Positions 6,323-12,246 of a stretch of 12,246 nucleotides of DNA are shown piece by piece (positions within the stretch are counted from its first letter, which is position 1; each line of letters opens with the position of its first letter). Below the pieces are notes generated by a model that saw nothing but the letters and a program-made list of their open reading frames with translations, had not been told where the DNA came from and did not search any database. The DNA comes from JBDRGC01 sp043818215 (GTDB lineage Bacteria > Chloroflexota > Anaerolineae > Anaerolineales > UBA11858), in NCBI GenBank assembly GCA_043818215.1, contig JBDRGC010000304.1, positions 1 through 12,246 of the forward strand, given 5' to 3'. The position numbers and the translations under genes were made by a program.

Positions 6323-6350
6323 GGCGAATGGCGAATGGCGAATTGCGAAT
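6323..6350 (+). repeat. Four-unit heptamer array GGCGAAT
   Basis: Three exact GGCGAAT units and one TGCGAAT follow each other, starting 18 bases after the permease stop. Confidence 0.8.
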
Positions 6351-6354
6351 ACTT

Positions 6355-6410
6355 CAATCTCCAATCTCCAGTCTCCAATCTCCAGTCTCCAGTCTCCAAT
6401 CTCCAGTCAC
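6355..6410 (+). repeat. Eight-unit heptamer array CA[A/G]TCTC
   Basis: Units alternate irregularly between CAATCTC and CAGTCTC (A A G A G G A, then CAGTCAC). The reverse complement, GAGATTG, is the unit of the array at 7276-7387, so the two arrays are inverted relative to each other around the two genes between them. Confidence 0.9.
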
Positions 6411-6448
6411 GCTGTACTTTCAGTGATGAAATTTAGAGGATTTTACCG

Positions 6449-7006
6449 ATGATCAAAAACTATTCTAAAGAACACCTCCACAAAATCCGCCGAAAAGACC
6501 GCGCCAAAGATGATTCCTGGATTCGCTTGTTTTTGCGTCGCGCGCCAATGGGCACGATGGCGACAACCCGCGAGGGACAGCCCTTTTTAGTGACGCGCAA
6601 CTTTGCCTTCGACGAGGCAGCCCATGCCATTTACATGCACGGCGGCATGAAAGGTCGCACTTACGACAACGTGCAGGCCGACGACCGCGTCTGTTTCAGC
6701 GTCAGCGAGATGGGACGTCTGCTACCTGCTGACAAAGCCATCGAGTTTGGGGTGGAGTATGCGGGAGTGGTGGTCTTCGGGCGCGTTTCACTGGTCACCG
6801 ACTCCGAAGAAGCCACGCATGGCCTGCAACTGCTGCTGGACAAATACTTCCCGCACCTGAACCCCGGGGTCGATTATCAGCCCATCAGCTCGGAGGCATT
6901 GAAGATCACCGCGGTATTTCGTATCGACATCGAAAGCTGGAGCGGGAAAGAGAAGAAGGTTGCCGAGGATTTCCCTGGCGCGTTTTTGTATGGTGAGCAC
7001 CCATAG
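6449..7006 (+). CDS. Pyridoxamine 5'-phosphate oxidase-like / NimA-like flavin-binding protein
   Basis: This 185-residue protein has the split beta-barrel signature of the PNPOx-like superfamily, closest in outline to the NimA-type group (PF12900-like). Visible features are PMGTMATTREGQPFLVTRNF (about 33-52), the YMHGGMKGRTYDNV segment (about 62-75) that in relatives binds the flavin phosphate, the FSVSEMGRL strand, and EYAGVVVFGRVSLV (about 98-111). Such proteins bind FMN, or sometimes F420 or haem; Nim relatives reduce nitroimidazoles, but the role here is unknown. AGAGGA at 6435-6440 precedes the ATG by 8 bases. The gene and the small membrane gene after it are bracketed by inverted heptamer arrays. 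Confidence 0.82.
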   Translation: MIKNYSKEHLHKIRRKDRAKDDSWIRLFLRRAPMGTMATTREGQPFLVTRNFAFDEAAHAIYMHGGMKGRTYDNVQADDRVCFSVSEMGRLLPADKAIEFGVEYAGVVVFGRVSLVTDSEEATHGLQLLLDKYFPHLNPGVDYQPISSEALKITAVFRIDIESWSGKEKKVAEDFPGAFLYGEHP

Positions 7007-7025
7007 TAATGAGAAACAAGTTATG

Positions 7026-7058
7026 AGTAATGAGTGCATCTCATCGCAACTCATTACT
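7026..7058. other. Stem-loop between the Nim-like gene and the small membrane gene
   Basis: AGTAATGAGT (7026-7035) is the exact reverse complement of ACTCATTACT (7049-7058), giving a 10-bp stem and a 13-base loop. No T tract follows, so it may be an mRNA stabilising or attenuating structure rather than a terminator. Confidence 0.45.
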
Positions 7059-7098
7059 GGTTCCCCGTTACTTGCGAGTGATAAAGAGGACAAGCATT

Positions 7099-7272
7099 AT
7101 GAAGGAATGGCTCCGCGCACATAAATTCCAAGCCCACCTGACAGCATTTCTGCTGATGGTTATCCCCTCCGTGGGTTTGTACTTCGCCGCCAATGCCGGA
7201 GTCACTGCCCTGATTTGGGGGTTATTGGGCGTTTTCGCGCTTGGTAATTTGTTGGCGATGGTGGTTAAGTAG
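7099..7272 (+). CDS. Small membrane protein, 57 residues, function unknown
   Basis: The protein starts MKEWLRAHKFQAHL and has two hydrophobic stretches (about residues 15-33 and 36-55) separated by a short polar turn, so it should form a two-helix membrane hairpin with a basic, amphipathic N-terminus. AAAGAGGA at 7083-7090 with 8 bases spacing fixes the ATG at 7099; an upstream in-frame ATG at 7030 lies in the stem-loop and lacks a good ribosome binding site. It follows the Nim-like gene after 92 bases and may share its transcript. No family is recognised with confidence, although the clean start and composition argue that it is real. A heptamer array begins 3 bases after its stop. Confidence 0.65.
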   Translation: MKEWLRAHKFQAHLTAFLLMVIPSVGLYFAANAGVTALIWGLLGVFALGNLLAMVVK

Positions 7273-7275
7273 GGG

Positions 7276-7387
7276 ATTGGGGATTGGAGATTGGAGATTG
7301 GAGATTAGAGATTGGAGATTGGAGATTGGAGATTGGAGATTGGAGATTGGAGATTAGAGATTAGAGATTGGAGATTGGAGATTGGAG
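7276..7387 (+). repeat. 16-unit heptamer array ATT[G/A]GAG
   Basis: Sixteen contiguous 7-base units: ATTGGGG, then ATTGGAG or ATTAGAG. Variation after the first unit is confined to a G/A choice at position 4 (A at units 5, 12 and 13). It begins 3 bases after the stop of the small membrane gene. Confidence 0.95.
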
Positions 7388-7423
7388 ATCAGTCATCAGT
7401 CATCCCTAATCAGCCAACTATGC

Positions 7424-7528
7424 ACTGGCAACTGAATACTGAACACTGAATACTGAAAACTGAACACTGAATACTGAACACTGAATACTGAATACTGAAA
7501 ACTGAAAACTGAATACTGAAAATCGAAC
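7424..7528 (+). repeat. 15-unit heptamer array ACTGAA[T/C/A]
   Basis: Fifteen contiguous 7-base units, mostly ACTGAAT, ACTGAAC or ACTGAAA, with variant end units ACTGGCA and ATCGAAC. Variation is mainly in the last base. It ends 9 bases before the GGAGGT ribosome binding site of the metalloprotease gene. The 36 bases between this and the preceding array carry ATCAGTC-like fragments. Confidence 0.95.
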
Positions 7529-7537
7529 ACCAAAAAC

Positions 7538-7551
7538 GGAGGTATACAATA
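7538..7551 (+). promoter_or_regulatory. Strong ribosome binding site followed by an ATA start codon
   Basis: GGAGGT at 7538-7543 is a near-ideal Shine-Dalgarno with no ATG, GTG or TTG at proper spacing. Five bases later, ATA (7549-7551) begins a frame that encodes a normal signal peptide. The ribosome binding site thus decides for ATA as the start, or for an ATG that mutated or was misread. Confidence 0.65.
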
Positions 7552-9060
7552 AAACCCCCAAAAACCTACCTTCTACTCATAACCACCATCTTGCTGATGG
7601 CCACACTGGCCTGCCGCGCCATCTTCCCTGAAACGAGGCCCACTGAGCCAGCCCAACCCCAACAGCAGATACAAACCGAGGATACCAAACCCACGCCCCT
7701 TCCCCCAATATCATCTCCCGATCAATCCGCGGATCCAGAAACTGCTGAGAATCCCGAGGCCGGGATCAAAAAATCCCCCGAGGGTGAGGAAGAAGAATAC
7801 TTCGAGATTCCCACTTTCAGCGGCGAAGAACAAACCATTGATAGCGAGCATTTCCGCATTCACTACACCCTCAGCGGCAGCGACGCGGTCTCCAGCCTCG
7901 AATACATCAACACCGTGGCTGAAATTATGGAGTACGTCTGGCTGGTCGAGGTCGAGCAAATGGGCTGGGCACCCCCGCCTCCCGATGGTGGTTTCGGCGG
8001 CGACGACAGCTACGATGTCTACCTGCTCAACGTCTTCGAAGACGGCACCGCTGGCTACTCCGATGGTGGCTTCCCGGAGACTCTCGTCGGCGACAACCCC
8101 CGCACGCCCTTCGTCGAGACTCGCTCGCACTACTCATATCTGGCCCTCGACAACGACTACGCCGAGCTAGACGAATATGGCGACGACAGCCTCACCACTC
8201 TCGAATTCATGCAGTCCACCGCGGCCCATGAATTCAACCACGCCCTCCAATTCGCCTACGATGGTGAAGAACCCGCCGAGTGGCTTTGGGAGGCCACCGC
8301 CACCTGGGTGCAAAGCCAGGTCTACCCCCACATCCACGACGCCGACGAAGAATTGGTCTCGGTCTTCAAATCGCCCGACACTTGCCAACTGGCCTACGGC
8401 GGCGAAACCCGGGTCGAGGACGAAAATCACTGGTACGGTTTGTGGATATTCATGCAGTACATCTCTGAGAATTACGGTCCCGAGACGGTGCGCGCCACTT
8501 GGGAGCATGCCCGCGAATTGGACAATTACGCCCCTCTGGAGGTCGCCCTGGGTGACGCCGGAACCTCGCTGGATGAGGCCTTCCGAGGATTTTCCATAGC
8601 CCTGTTGACGCGTGACTTCGAGAGGGGCGGCGAGTACCCCACCCTCCGTTTAGAGGGGATTACTACCCCGGAAGCGCTCTTCACTCCGAATGACGGAGTC
8701 GGCCAAATGGCTGCTGATTACATCCAAATCCAGGCCGATGTTCCCGTCACTGTCCGCCTGGAGGCAGAATCCCTCCACGGGATGCTGGTTGGCCTGCGGG
8801 ATGGCAGCGCCAGCCTCTTCCCCATGGATGATAATCAGGCCAGCGTGGATGCGGGGCAGTTCGACCATCTCTACCTGATCGTGCTCAATGAAAATCAAGC
8901 CGCTACTGAATACGATTGCCAATTCACCCCCTACACTGTCCGCGTAGACCCCACTTCCAAATCTGCCAATTTGCCAATTATCACTACGCCCGCCCCCAAC
9001 TTCGATCTGCCTCAAGTCAAAGCACTCCTCGACCCCGAAGAGTACTGGGACGAAGATTAG
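7549..9060 (+). CDS. Secreted/lipoprotein zinc metalloprotease-like protein, ATA start
   Basis: Read from ATA 7549, the 503-residue protein has a lipoprotein-type signal: KPPK, a hydrophobic core and a Cys at 22 after TLA, an imperfect lipobox. A Pro/Gln/Glu-rich linker (about 28-85) follows, then a catalytic region with HEFNH at 227-231 and a downstream Glu in WLWEATATW (Glu 248), the HExxH...E arrangement of gluzincin-type zinc peptidases. Aromatic and acidic stretches such as DNDYAELDEYGDDS precede it, and a beta-rich C-terminal domain follows. The layout resembles the MXAN_6640-type putative metalloproteases, by memory. A later start at TTG 7591 or ATG 7597 would destroy the signal peptide and lacks a ribosome binding site. 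It is probably anchored outside the cell membrane to digest proteins. Confidence 0.78.
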   Translation: MKPPKTYLLLITTILLMATLACRAIFPETRPTEPAQPQQQIQTEDTKPTPLPPISSPDQSADPETAENPEAGIKKSPEGEEEEYFEIPTFSGEEQTIDSEHFRIHYTLSGSDAVSSLEYINTVAEIMEYVWLVEVEQMGWAPPPPDGGFGGDDSYDVYLLNVFEDGTAGYSDGGFPETLVGDNPRTPFVETRSHYSYLALDNDYAELDEYGDDSLTTLEFMQSTAAHEFNHALQFAYDGEEPAEWLWEATATWVQSQVYPHIHDADEELVSVFKSPDTCQLAYGGETRVEDENHWYGLWIFMQYISENYGPETVRATWEHARELDNYAPLEVALGDAGTSLDEAFRGFSIALLTRDFERGGEYPTLRLEGITTPEALFTPNDGVGQMAADYIQIQADVPVTVRLEAESLHGMLVGLRDGSASLFPMDDNQASVDAGQFDHLYLIVLNENQAATEYDCQFTPYTVRVDPTSKSANLPIITTPAPNFDLPQVKALLDPEEYWDED

Positions 9061-9140
9061 GAAAAACTCATCTTTTGCCGTAACTATACGTGCGCCACTA
9101 CAAATCCATTACAACCATCAATTCCCAGTTTGACCAGTTG

Positions 9141-9169
9141 TTTCGTCGCAGGCGAAATGATGGTACAAT
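9141..9169 (+). promoter_or_regulatory. Probable promoter/operator of the phd-vapC module
   Basis: TACAAT at 9164-9169 is a good -10 candidate, 36 bases before the start codon. Just upstream, TTTCG (9141-9145) and CGAAA (9152-9156, approx.) form a small inverted repeat that could be an antitoxin-binding operator, since Phd-type proteins repress their own operons. A clear -35 is not seen. Confidence 0.35.
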
Positions 9170-9205
9170 CGAGACACATTTATAGTGCCGTTTTGGAGGT
9201 GGATC

Positions 9206-9487
9206 ATGCCGCTGATTGGAGTTCGAGAATTACGCAGCCACACATCGGAGGTGCTCAGACGGGTGCGCGAAGAAAATGCCGAATATGTGATTACCCATCA
9301 GGGTACCCCCATCGCGTTGATTTTGCCAGTAGACACTGAAGCAATCGAAGCCAAAATCATCGCGGCGGCCAAACAGACAACCAGCGGCAGTTGGGACACT
9401 TACCATCAATTGGCGGAACGCTTGCGCCGCGATTGGCCTGATGGGCAAGACACACAGTCGCTGATAGATGTAATTCGTCAGGATTGA
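9206..9487 (+). CDS. Phd/YefM-type antitoxin
   Basis: This 93-residue protein begins MPLIGVRELRSHTSEVLRRV, then EYVITHQGTPIALILPV, the classical Phd/YefM DNA-binding N-terminal fold (ribbon-helix-like, about residues 3-45). The rest is a charged, probably disordered-to-helical tail (about 50-93) that in the family wraps the toxin. GGAGGT at 9195-9200, 5 bases before ATG 9206, fixes the start; an upstream in-frame GTG at 9185 is unlikely. The stop is 4 bases before the toxin start, so the two are one operon. It should neutralise the following VapC and repress their promoter. Confidence 0.9.
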   Translation: MPLIGVRELRSHTSEVLRRVREENAEYVITHQGTPIALILPVDTEAIEAKIIAAAKQTTSGSWDTYHQLAERLRRDWPDGQDTQSLIDVIRQD

Positions 9488-9491
9488 GTGC

Positions 9492-9929
9492 ATGTTCACC
9501 ATCGATGCCAGTGTTCACATCAGCGCGTTCAACCCTGCGGAGATTGATTCGGCTGAAAGTCAGGCGTTTATAAAACTCATACAATGGAAGGGATTAGCTG
9601 TCTTTTCCCCGACTTTGTTGTTAGTCGAAGTTGCGGCATCCGTGGCACGGGTCTTCAACGACACTGCGCGAGGCACCGAACTAATGTATGCCTTACAGTC
9701 ACTGCGAGGGCAAACATGGGTTCCGTTGGACGAATCTCTGGCGCAAGAAGCTGGCAGGATGGGGGCAGAGTACCGCCTGCGGGGGGCTGATGCGGTTTAC
9801 GGTGCTGTCGCCCAGCGTAACGGCACAACACTTGTTACACTGGATCAACAACAATTAGAACGCTTGAAGCCAGCGCTGTCCGTGCAGCGTCCCGGAGATG
9901 CGCTGGCGGCATTCAGTGGGGGGTATTGA
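9492..9929 (+). CDS. vapC: PIN-domain ribonuclease toxin, VapC family
   Basis: This 145-residue protein is a full-length PIN domain. The four acidic residues that bind Mg2+ are in place: Asp5 (FTIDAS), Glu46 (LLLVEVAAS), Asp100 (RGADAVYGAVA) and Asp118 (LVTLDQQQL). VapC toxins cut specific RNAs, often initiator tRNA or 23S rRNA; the target here is unknown. It lies 4 bases after the Phd-type antitoxin, the usual order, and no ribosome binding site beyond a weak AGGATTGAG is seen, consistent with coupling. It is the only toxin in the window without a visible lesion. Its stop is 6 bases from the end of the convergent MFS gene. Confidence 0.92.
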   Translation: MFTIDASVHISAFNPAEIDSAESQAFIKLIQWKGLAVFSPTLLLVEVAASVARVFNDTARGTELMYALQSLRGQTWVPLDESLAQEAGRMGAEYRLRGADAVYGAVAQRNGTTLVTLDQQQLERLKPALSVQRPGDALAAFSGGY

Positions 9930-9935
9930 TAGAGG

Positions 9936-11207
9936 TCAATCAGTAGCCGATTGCATCTCCAGCGAAACCGCCTCTCCACGTTTGACACCCCACATCAGCA
10001 CCAATGCGATTGCCATGAAAATGGGGGCCACCACCATGATGGAATTGTAGTCCCCACCAGTCAAATGAATGATCCATCCGTTGACATTGGGGCCTGCAAC
10101 CGCAGAAAGCATGGAGAACAAATAGTATAAACCGGTATACGTTCCCAAGCGGGCCGGTTCGGTCATATCGACCACCATCGGAAGCGAGTTGATATTGATC
10201 AACGCCCAGGCTGCGCCGGCTGCCATCAGAATGACACCGATCACCGGTATGTCGCCCAGCACGGGCAGGTGTGTCAGCAAAATATTTAGCGTTTCGGGGG
10301 GTGTGAAGAACATGACCAGCATAAGTGTGCCCATCAATAAAATACCGCTGACGATGGTCTTGCGCCGTCCAATTTTGCTGCCAATGACCCCGGCAGGTAA
10401 GGCAAAAATGACAAAGATGAGCGAGAGTTGGCCCAGCAGGCGCGTGCCGTCGGCTTCGTGCATACCGAGGTGATTGCGTGCATATAGGGTAAAGAAGGCC
10501 TCGATAGCCGTATAACCCAAAAACCAGAAGAAGATCGCCAGCAGCAGGCGGATAGCGCTTTTCTCTTCGTCTCGCATCACCTCTTTGAGACTTTCCAGCA
10601 TTCCTGGTTGTTCCTCGCTGGCCTGGTATTCTTTGGGTTCGCGGATGAAAGCAAAAACCAATAAGGCAGAAAGGATTACCAGGGCCGACCCCATCCAAAA
10701 TGGGAAGGCCGGATTCATTCTGTAGAGTGCTGCCCCGCCCAAGAAGGAAACAATCGCGCCCACACCCCCCATGAAATTGATGATCCCGTTGGCCTGCGAA
10801 CGGTAGGGCGAGGGGGTGATATCCGGCATCAGTGCCACGACCGGCGTGCGCCACAGAGCCATGCTGAGCAGCAGGGTGCTGGTGCAGGCCACAAATAATG
10901 GCAGTACCGCGGCAATCGGGATGATGCCGAAGGCCAGTGCGCCAATGGGAGCGCCGATCAAAATAAATGGCATCCGCCGCCCAATTGGAGTGCGGAGTTT
11001 ATCCGACCACGCGCCCACCGGAGGCTGAATAATCAAGGCGGCGATATTATCTATGGTCATAAAGAAACCGATAATTACCGGCGAAAGTCCGAATTTGTCA
11101 GCCAGAAAGATGGGGACGAAGGCGTTATAAACTCCCCAAATAACACTGACACCGAAGAAGCCGAAGCCGAGCAGGAAGATTTTGCCGTAGTTGAAGTTTT
11201 TTTTCAT
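9936..11207 (-). CDS. MFS transporter, SLC45/GPH sugar-carrier-like
   Basis: This 423-residue protein has 12 likely membrane segments. The first half carries TIDN (51-54), the motif-A region GAWSDK...TPIGRR (65-78) and the NGIINFMGGVGAIVSFLGG segment (about 140-158). The second half carries GSKIGRRKT (256-264). This pattern is typical of SLC45-like and sucrose/glycoside carriers in bacteria, so import of a sugar or glycoside with a cation is likely, though the substrate cannot be told. The start at 11207 is chosen because AAAGGAGA (complement of 11215-11222) sits 7 bases upstream; a longer version from 11273 would translate the octamer array as an artificial N-terminus. The gene converges on vapC with 6 bases between and no obvious terminator. 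Confidence 0.88.
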   Translation of the reverse strand: MKKNFNYGKIFLLGFGFFGVSVIWGVYNAFVPIFLADKFGLSPVIIGFFMTIDNIAALIIQPPVGAWSDKLRTPIGRRMPFILIGAPIGALAFGIIPIAAVLPLFVACTSTLLLSMALWRTPVVALMPDITPSPYRSQANGIINFMGGVGAIVSFLGGAALYRMNPAFPFWMGSALVILSALLVFAFIREPKEYQASEEQPGMLESLKEVMRDEEKSAIRLLLAIFFWFLGYTAIEAFFTLYARNHLGMHEADGTRLLGQLSLIFVIFALPAGVIGSKIGRRKTIVSGILLMGTLMLVMFFTPPETLNILLTHLPVLGDIPVIGVILMAAGAAWALININSLPMVVDMTEPARLGTYTGLYYLFSMLSAVAGPNVNGWIIHLTGGDYNSIMVVAPIFMAIALVLMWGVKRGEAVSLEMQSATD

Positions 11208-11222
11208 ATCACGTTCTCCTTT

Positions 11223-11276
11223 TGCGAGTTTGCGAGTTTGCGAGTGTGCGAGTTTGCGAGTGGCAAGTGGCAAGTG
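11223..11276 (-). repeat. Octamer array, ACTCGCA[A/C] on the minus strand
   Basis: On the plus strand: five TGCGAGT[T/G] octamers followed by two GCAAGTG heptamers. Read in the direction of the MFS gene the unit is ACTCGCAA/ACTCGCAC, very like the ACTCGCC[G/A] unit of the array at 2851-3074. It directly abuts the ribosome binding site of the MFS gene. Between this array and the next (11277-11332) lies a short stretch with CGCTACGCTTCGGGG but no gene. Confidence 0.88.
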
Positions 11277-11332
11277 GCATGTTTGAACCCTCCACGCTTC
11301 CTACTCCGCTACGCTTCGGGGACTGCGTGTGT

Positions 11333-11376
11333 CACGTCTTCACGCTCCACGCTTCACGTTTCACGTCTTCACGTTC
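11333..11376 (-). repeat. CACG-type 7/8-mer array overlapping the trmD stop
   Basis: Six units of CACGTCTT, CACGCTC, CACGCTT, CACGTTT, CACGTCTT and CACGTTC. The stop codon and last residues of trmD (about ENVKT) are encoded inside the array. Confidence 0.8.
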
Positions 11377-12104
11377 TCTTCCACCGACAATCGTGCCAAA
11401 AACTCCCGATCTGCATCCGAAAATTCCGCCTCCGCCAGCAGATCCGGTCGGCGCTCCCAGGTGCGGCGGATGGATTGTTCGCGCCGCCAGCGGTCGACAA
11501 GGGCATGATTCCCAGAGCGCAGCACCTCGGGAACCTGCCAGCCGCGGAATTCTGCGGGACGGGTGTAGTGGGGGTGCTCGAGCAGCCCTGCGGCGTGGGA
11601 ATCTTTCACAGGGGCCAGGGAATCACCCAAAACGCCGGGAAGCAGCCTCGTGAGGGCGTCGATCAACACCAGGGCGGGCAGTTCCCCCCCGGTGAGGACG
11701 TAATCGCCAATGGAAATTTCGTCGCTCACCAGATGCTGGCGGACGCGTTCATCGACACCTTCGTAGCGGCCGGCCAGCAGAGCCAGCCGCGGCTGTTGGG
11801 CCAGTTCGCGTGCCACGGACTGGGTGAAAAGGCGGCCTTGCGGGGTTAGAAGGATCACCGGGCAGGCGGGGGGCGCGCCCAACACGCTTTCCACGGCGGC
11901 GAAGATGGGGGCAGCTTTCATAATCATGCCGCCGCCGCCGCTATAAGGCTCGTCGTCGGTGACATGATGTTTGTCGGTGGCCCAGTCACGAATATTGTAC
12001 AGGTGAAACTCAACCAGGTCGCGCTCGCTGGCACGTTGGAGAATGCTGGTTTGCAAATAGGGATCAAAGACTTCGGGGAAGAGGGTGAAAACATCAAAGC
12101 GCAT
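11361..12104 (-). CDS. trmD: tRNA (guanine37-N1)-methyltransferase TrmD
   Basis: TrmD methylates G37 next to the anticodon of certain tRNAs, using S-adenosylmethionine, and prevents +1 frameshifting. The 247 residues match the usual length. Visible family blocks are MRFDVFTLFPEVF (1-13), DEPYSGGGGM (51-60), AGRYEGVDERV (111-121), the trefoil-knot SIGDYVLTGGELPA (131-144), and KDSHAAGLLEHPHYTRP (167-183) holding the catalytic Asp168. An in-frame TAG shortly upstream leaves ATG 12104 as the only start, but GGAG lies only 2 bases before it, an unusually short spacing. In many bacteria trmD sits with rpsP and rimM; here at least 140 bases of repeat-rich DNA precede it, so linkage cannot be judged. 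Confidence 0.96.
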   Translation of the reverse strand: MRFDVFTLFPEVFDPYLQTSILQRASERDLVEFHLYNIRDWATDKHHVTDDEPYSGGGGMIMKAAPIFAAVESVLGAPPACPVILLTPQGRLFTQSVARELAQQPRLALLAGRYEGVDERVRQHLVSDEISIGDYVLTGGELPALVLIDALTRLLPGVLGDSLAPVKDSHAAGLLEHPHYTRPAEFRGWQVPEVLRSGNHALVDRWRREQSIRRTWERRPDLLAEAEFSDADREFLARLSVEENVKT

Positions 12105-12145
12105 GACTCCATTCTAGCCGCGAGTGGGTGGATTGGCAAGTGGGT

Positions 12146-12215
12146 GGACGACGGTGGACGGACGGCGGACGACGGACGACGGACGACGGACGACCGCAGA
12201 CCGCCGACGGACGAC
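12146..12215. repeat. Ten-unit heptamer array GGACGAC upstream of trmD
   Basis: Ten contiguous 7-base units from 12146, six of them exact GGACGAC, others GGTGGAC, GGACGGC, CGCAGAC and CGCCGAC. It is preceded by GAGTGGG/AAGTGGG fragments. At the window edge three CCCCTGC copies (12223, 12232, 12240) may start another array. Confidence 0.88.
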
Positions 12216-12246
12216 AACCGCTCCCCTGCCCCCCCTGCACCCCTGC

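Noticed and set aside
7591..7599. TTG 7591 or ATG 7597 as the start of the metalloprotease.
   Set aside because: Both lie inside the hydrophobic part of the signal peptide and have no ribosome binding site, whereas GGAGGT points to ATA 7549.
9130..9339. A 69-codon plus-strand frame overlapping the phd start.
   Set aside because: It is a shadow of the Phd-type gene in another frame, with no ribosome binding site or recognisable content.
9940..10854. A 304-codon minus-strand frame inside the MFS gene.
   Set aside because: It overlaps a clearly recognised transporter in another frame and shows no family features.
11208..11273. A longer MFS protein of 445 residues starting at 11273.
   Set aside because: The extra 22 residues are translated repeat units, and the Shine-Dalgarno AAAGGAGA belongs to the ATG at 11207.

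Overview
The window looks like a mostly accessory stretch of a bacterial chromosome. It probably comes from a Chloroflexota (Anaerolineae-like) organism. That guess rests on the gene mix: a DUF6798-type membrane protein, CPBP protease, LctP permease, SLC45-like MFS carrier and several type II toxin-antitoxin (TA) modules. It also rests on long intergenic arrays of 7-8 bp units. No rRNA, tRNA, CRISPR array or intact transposase is visible. The only clear housekeeping gene is trmD, at the right end on the minus strand.

Left part (1-1130): two decayed TA modules. A BrnT toxin tail has an in-frame stop and overlaps an intact BrnA antitoxin. About 350 bp without a convincing gene follows, holding a cluster of small hairpins. 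Then comes a UPF0175 antitoxin joined by an ATGA overlap to a 42-residue stump of a DUF3368/PIN toxin, whose stop overlaps the next start codon.

Middle (1130-4600): a polytopic DUF6798-like protein, a strong terminator hairpin flanked by two related palindromes, a 28-unit octamer array and a complete CPBP intramembrane protease. A further octamer array overlaps the protease stop codon. After it lies a small two-gene remnant, a frameshifted antitoxin-like gene and a toxin-like gene cut at about codon 30 by repeat DNA.

Centre-right (4561-9060): an L-lactate permease-family gene with no visible ribosome binding site, a NimA-like flavin-binding protein, a 57-residue membrane protein, and a large secreted or lipoprotein-type metalloprotease. 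The protease signal peptide and Shine-Dalgarno point to an ATA start codon. Heptamer arrays fill nearly every gap here.

Right part (9061-12246): an intact Phd-VapC module, then convergent to it an MFS carrier and trmD on the minus strand, each edged by repeat arrays.

Two themes stand out. First, at least ten separate short tandem arrays (period 7 or 8) sit almost exactly between stop codons and ribosome binding sites, and several run into coding sequence. They resemble in style the heptanucleotide STRR repeats known from filamentous cyanobacteria. Second, three of the four TA-like modules have a broken toxin gene, while the fourth is intact.
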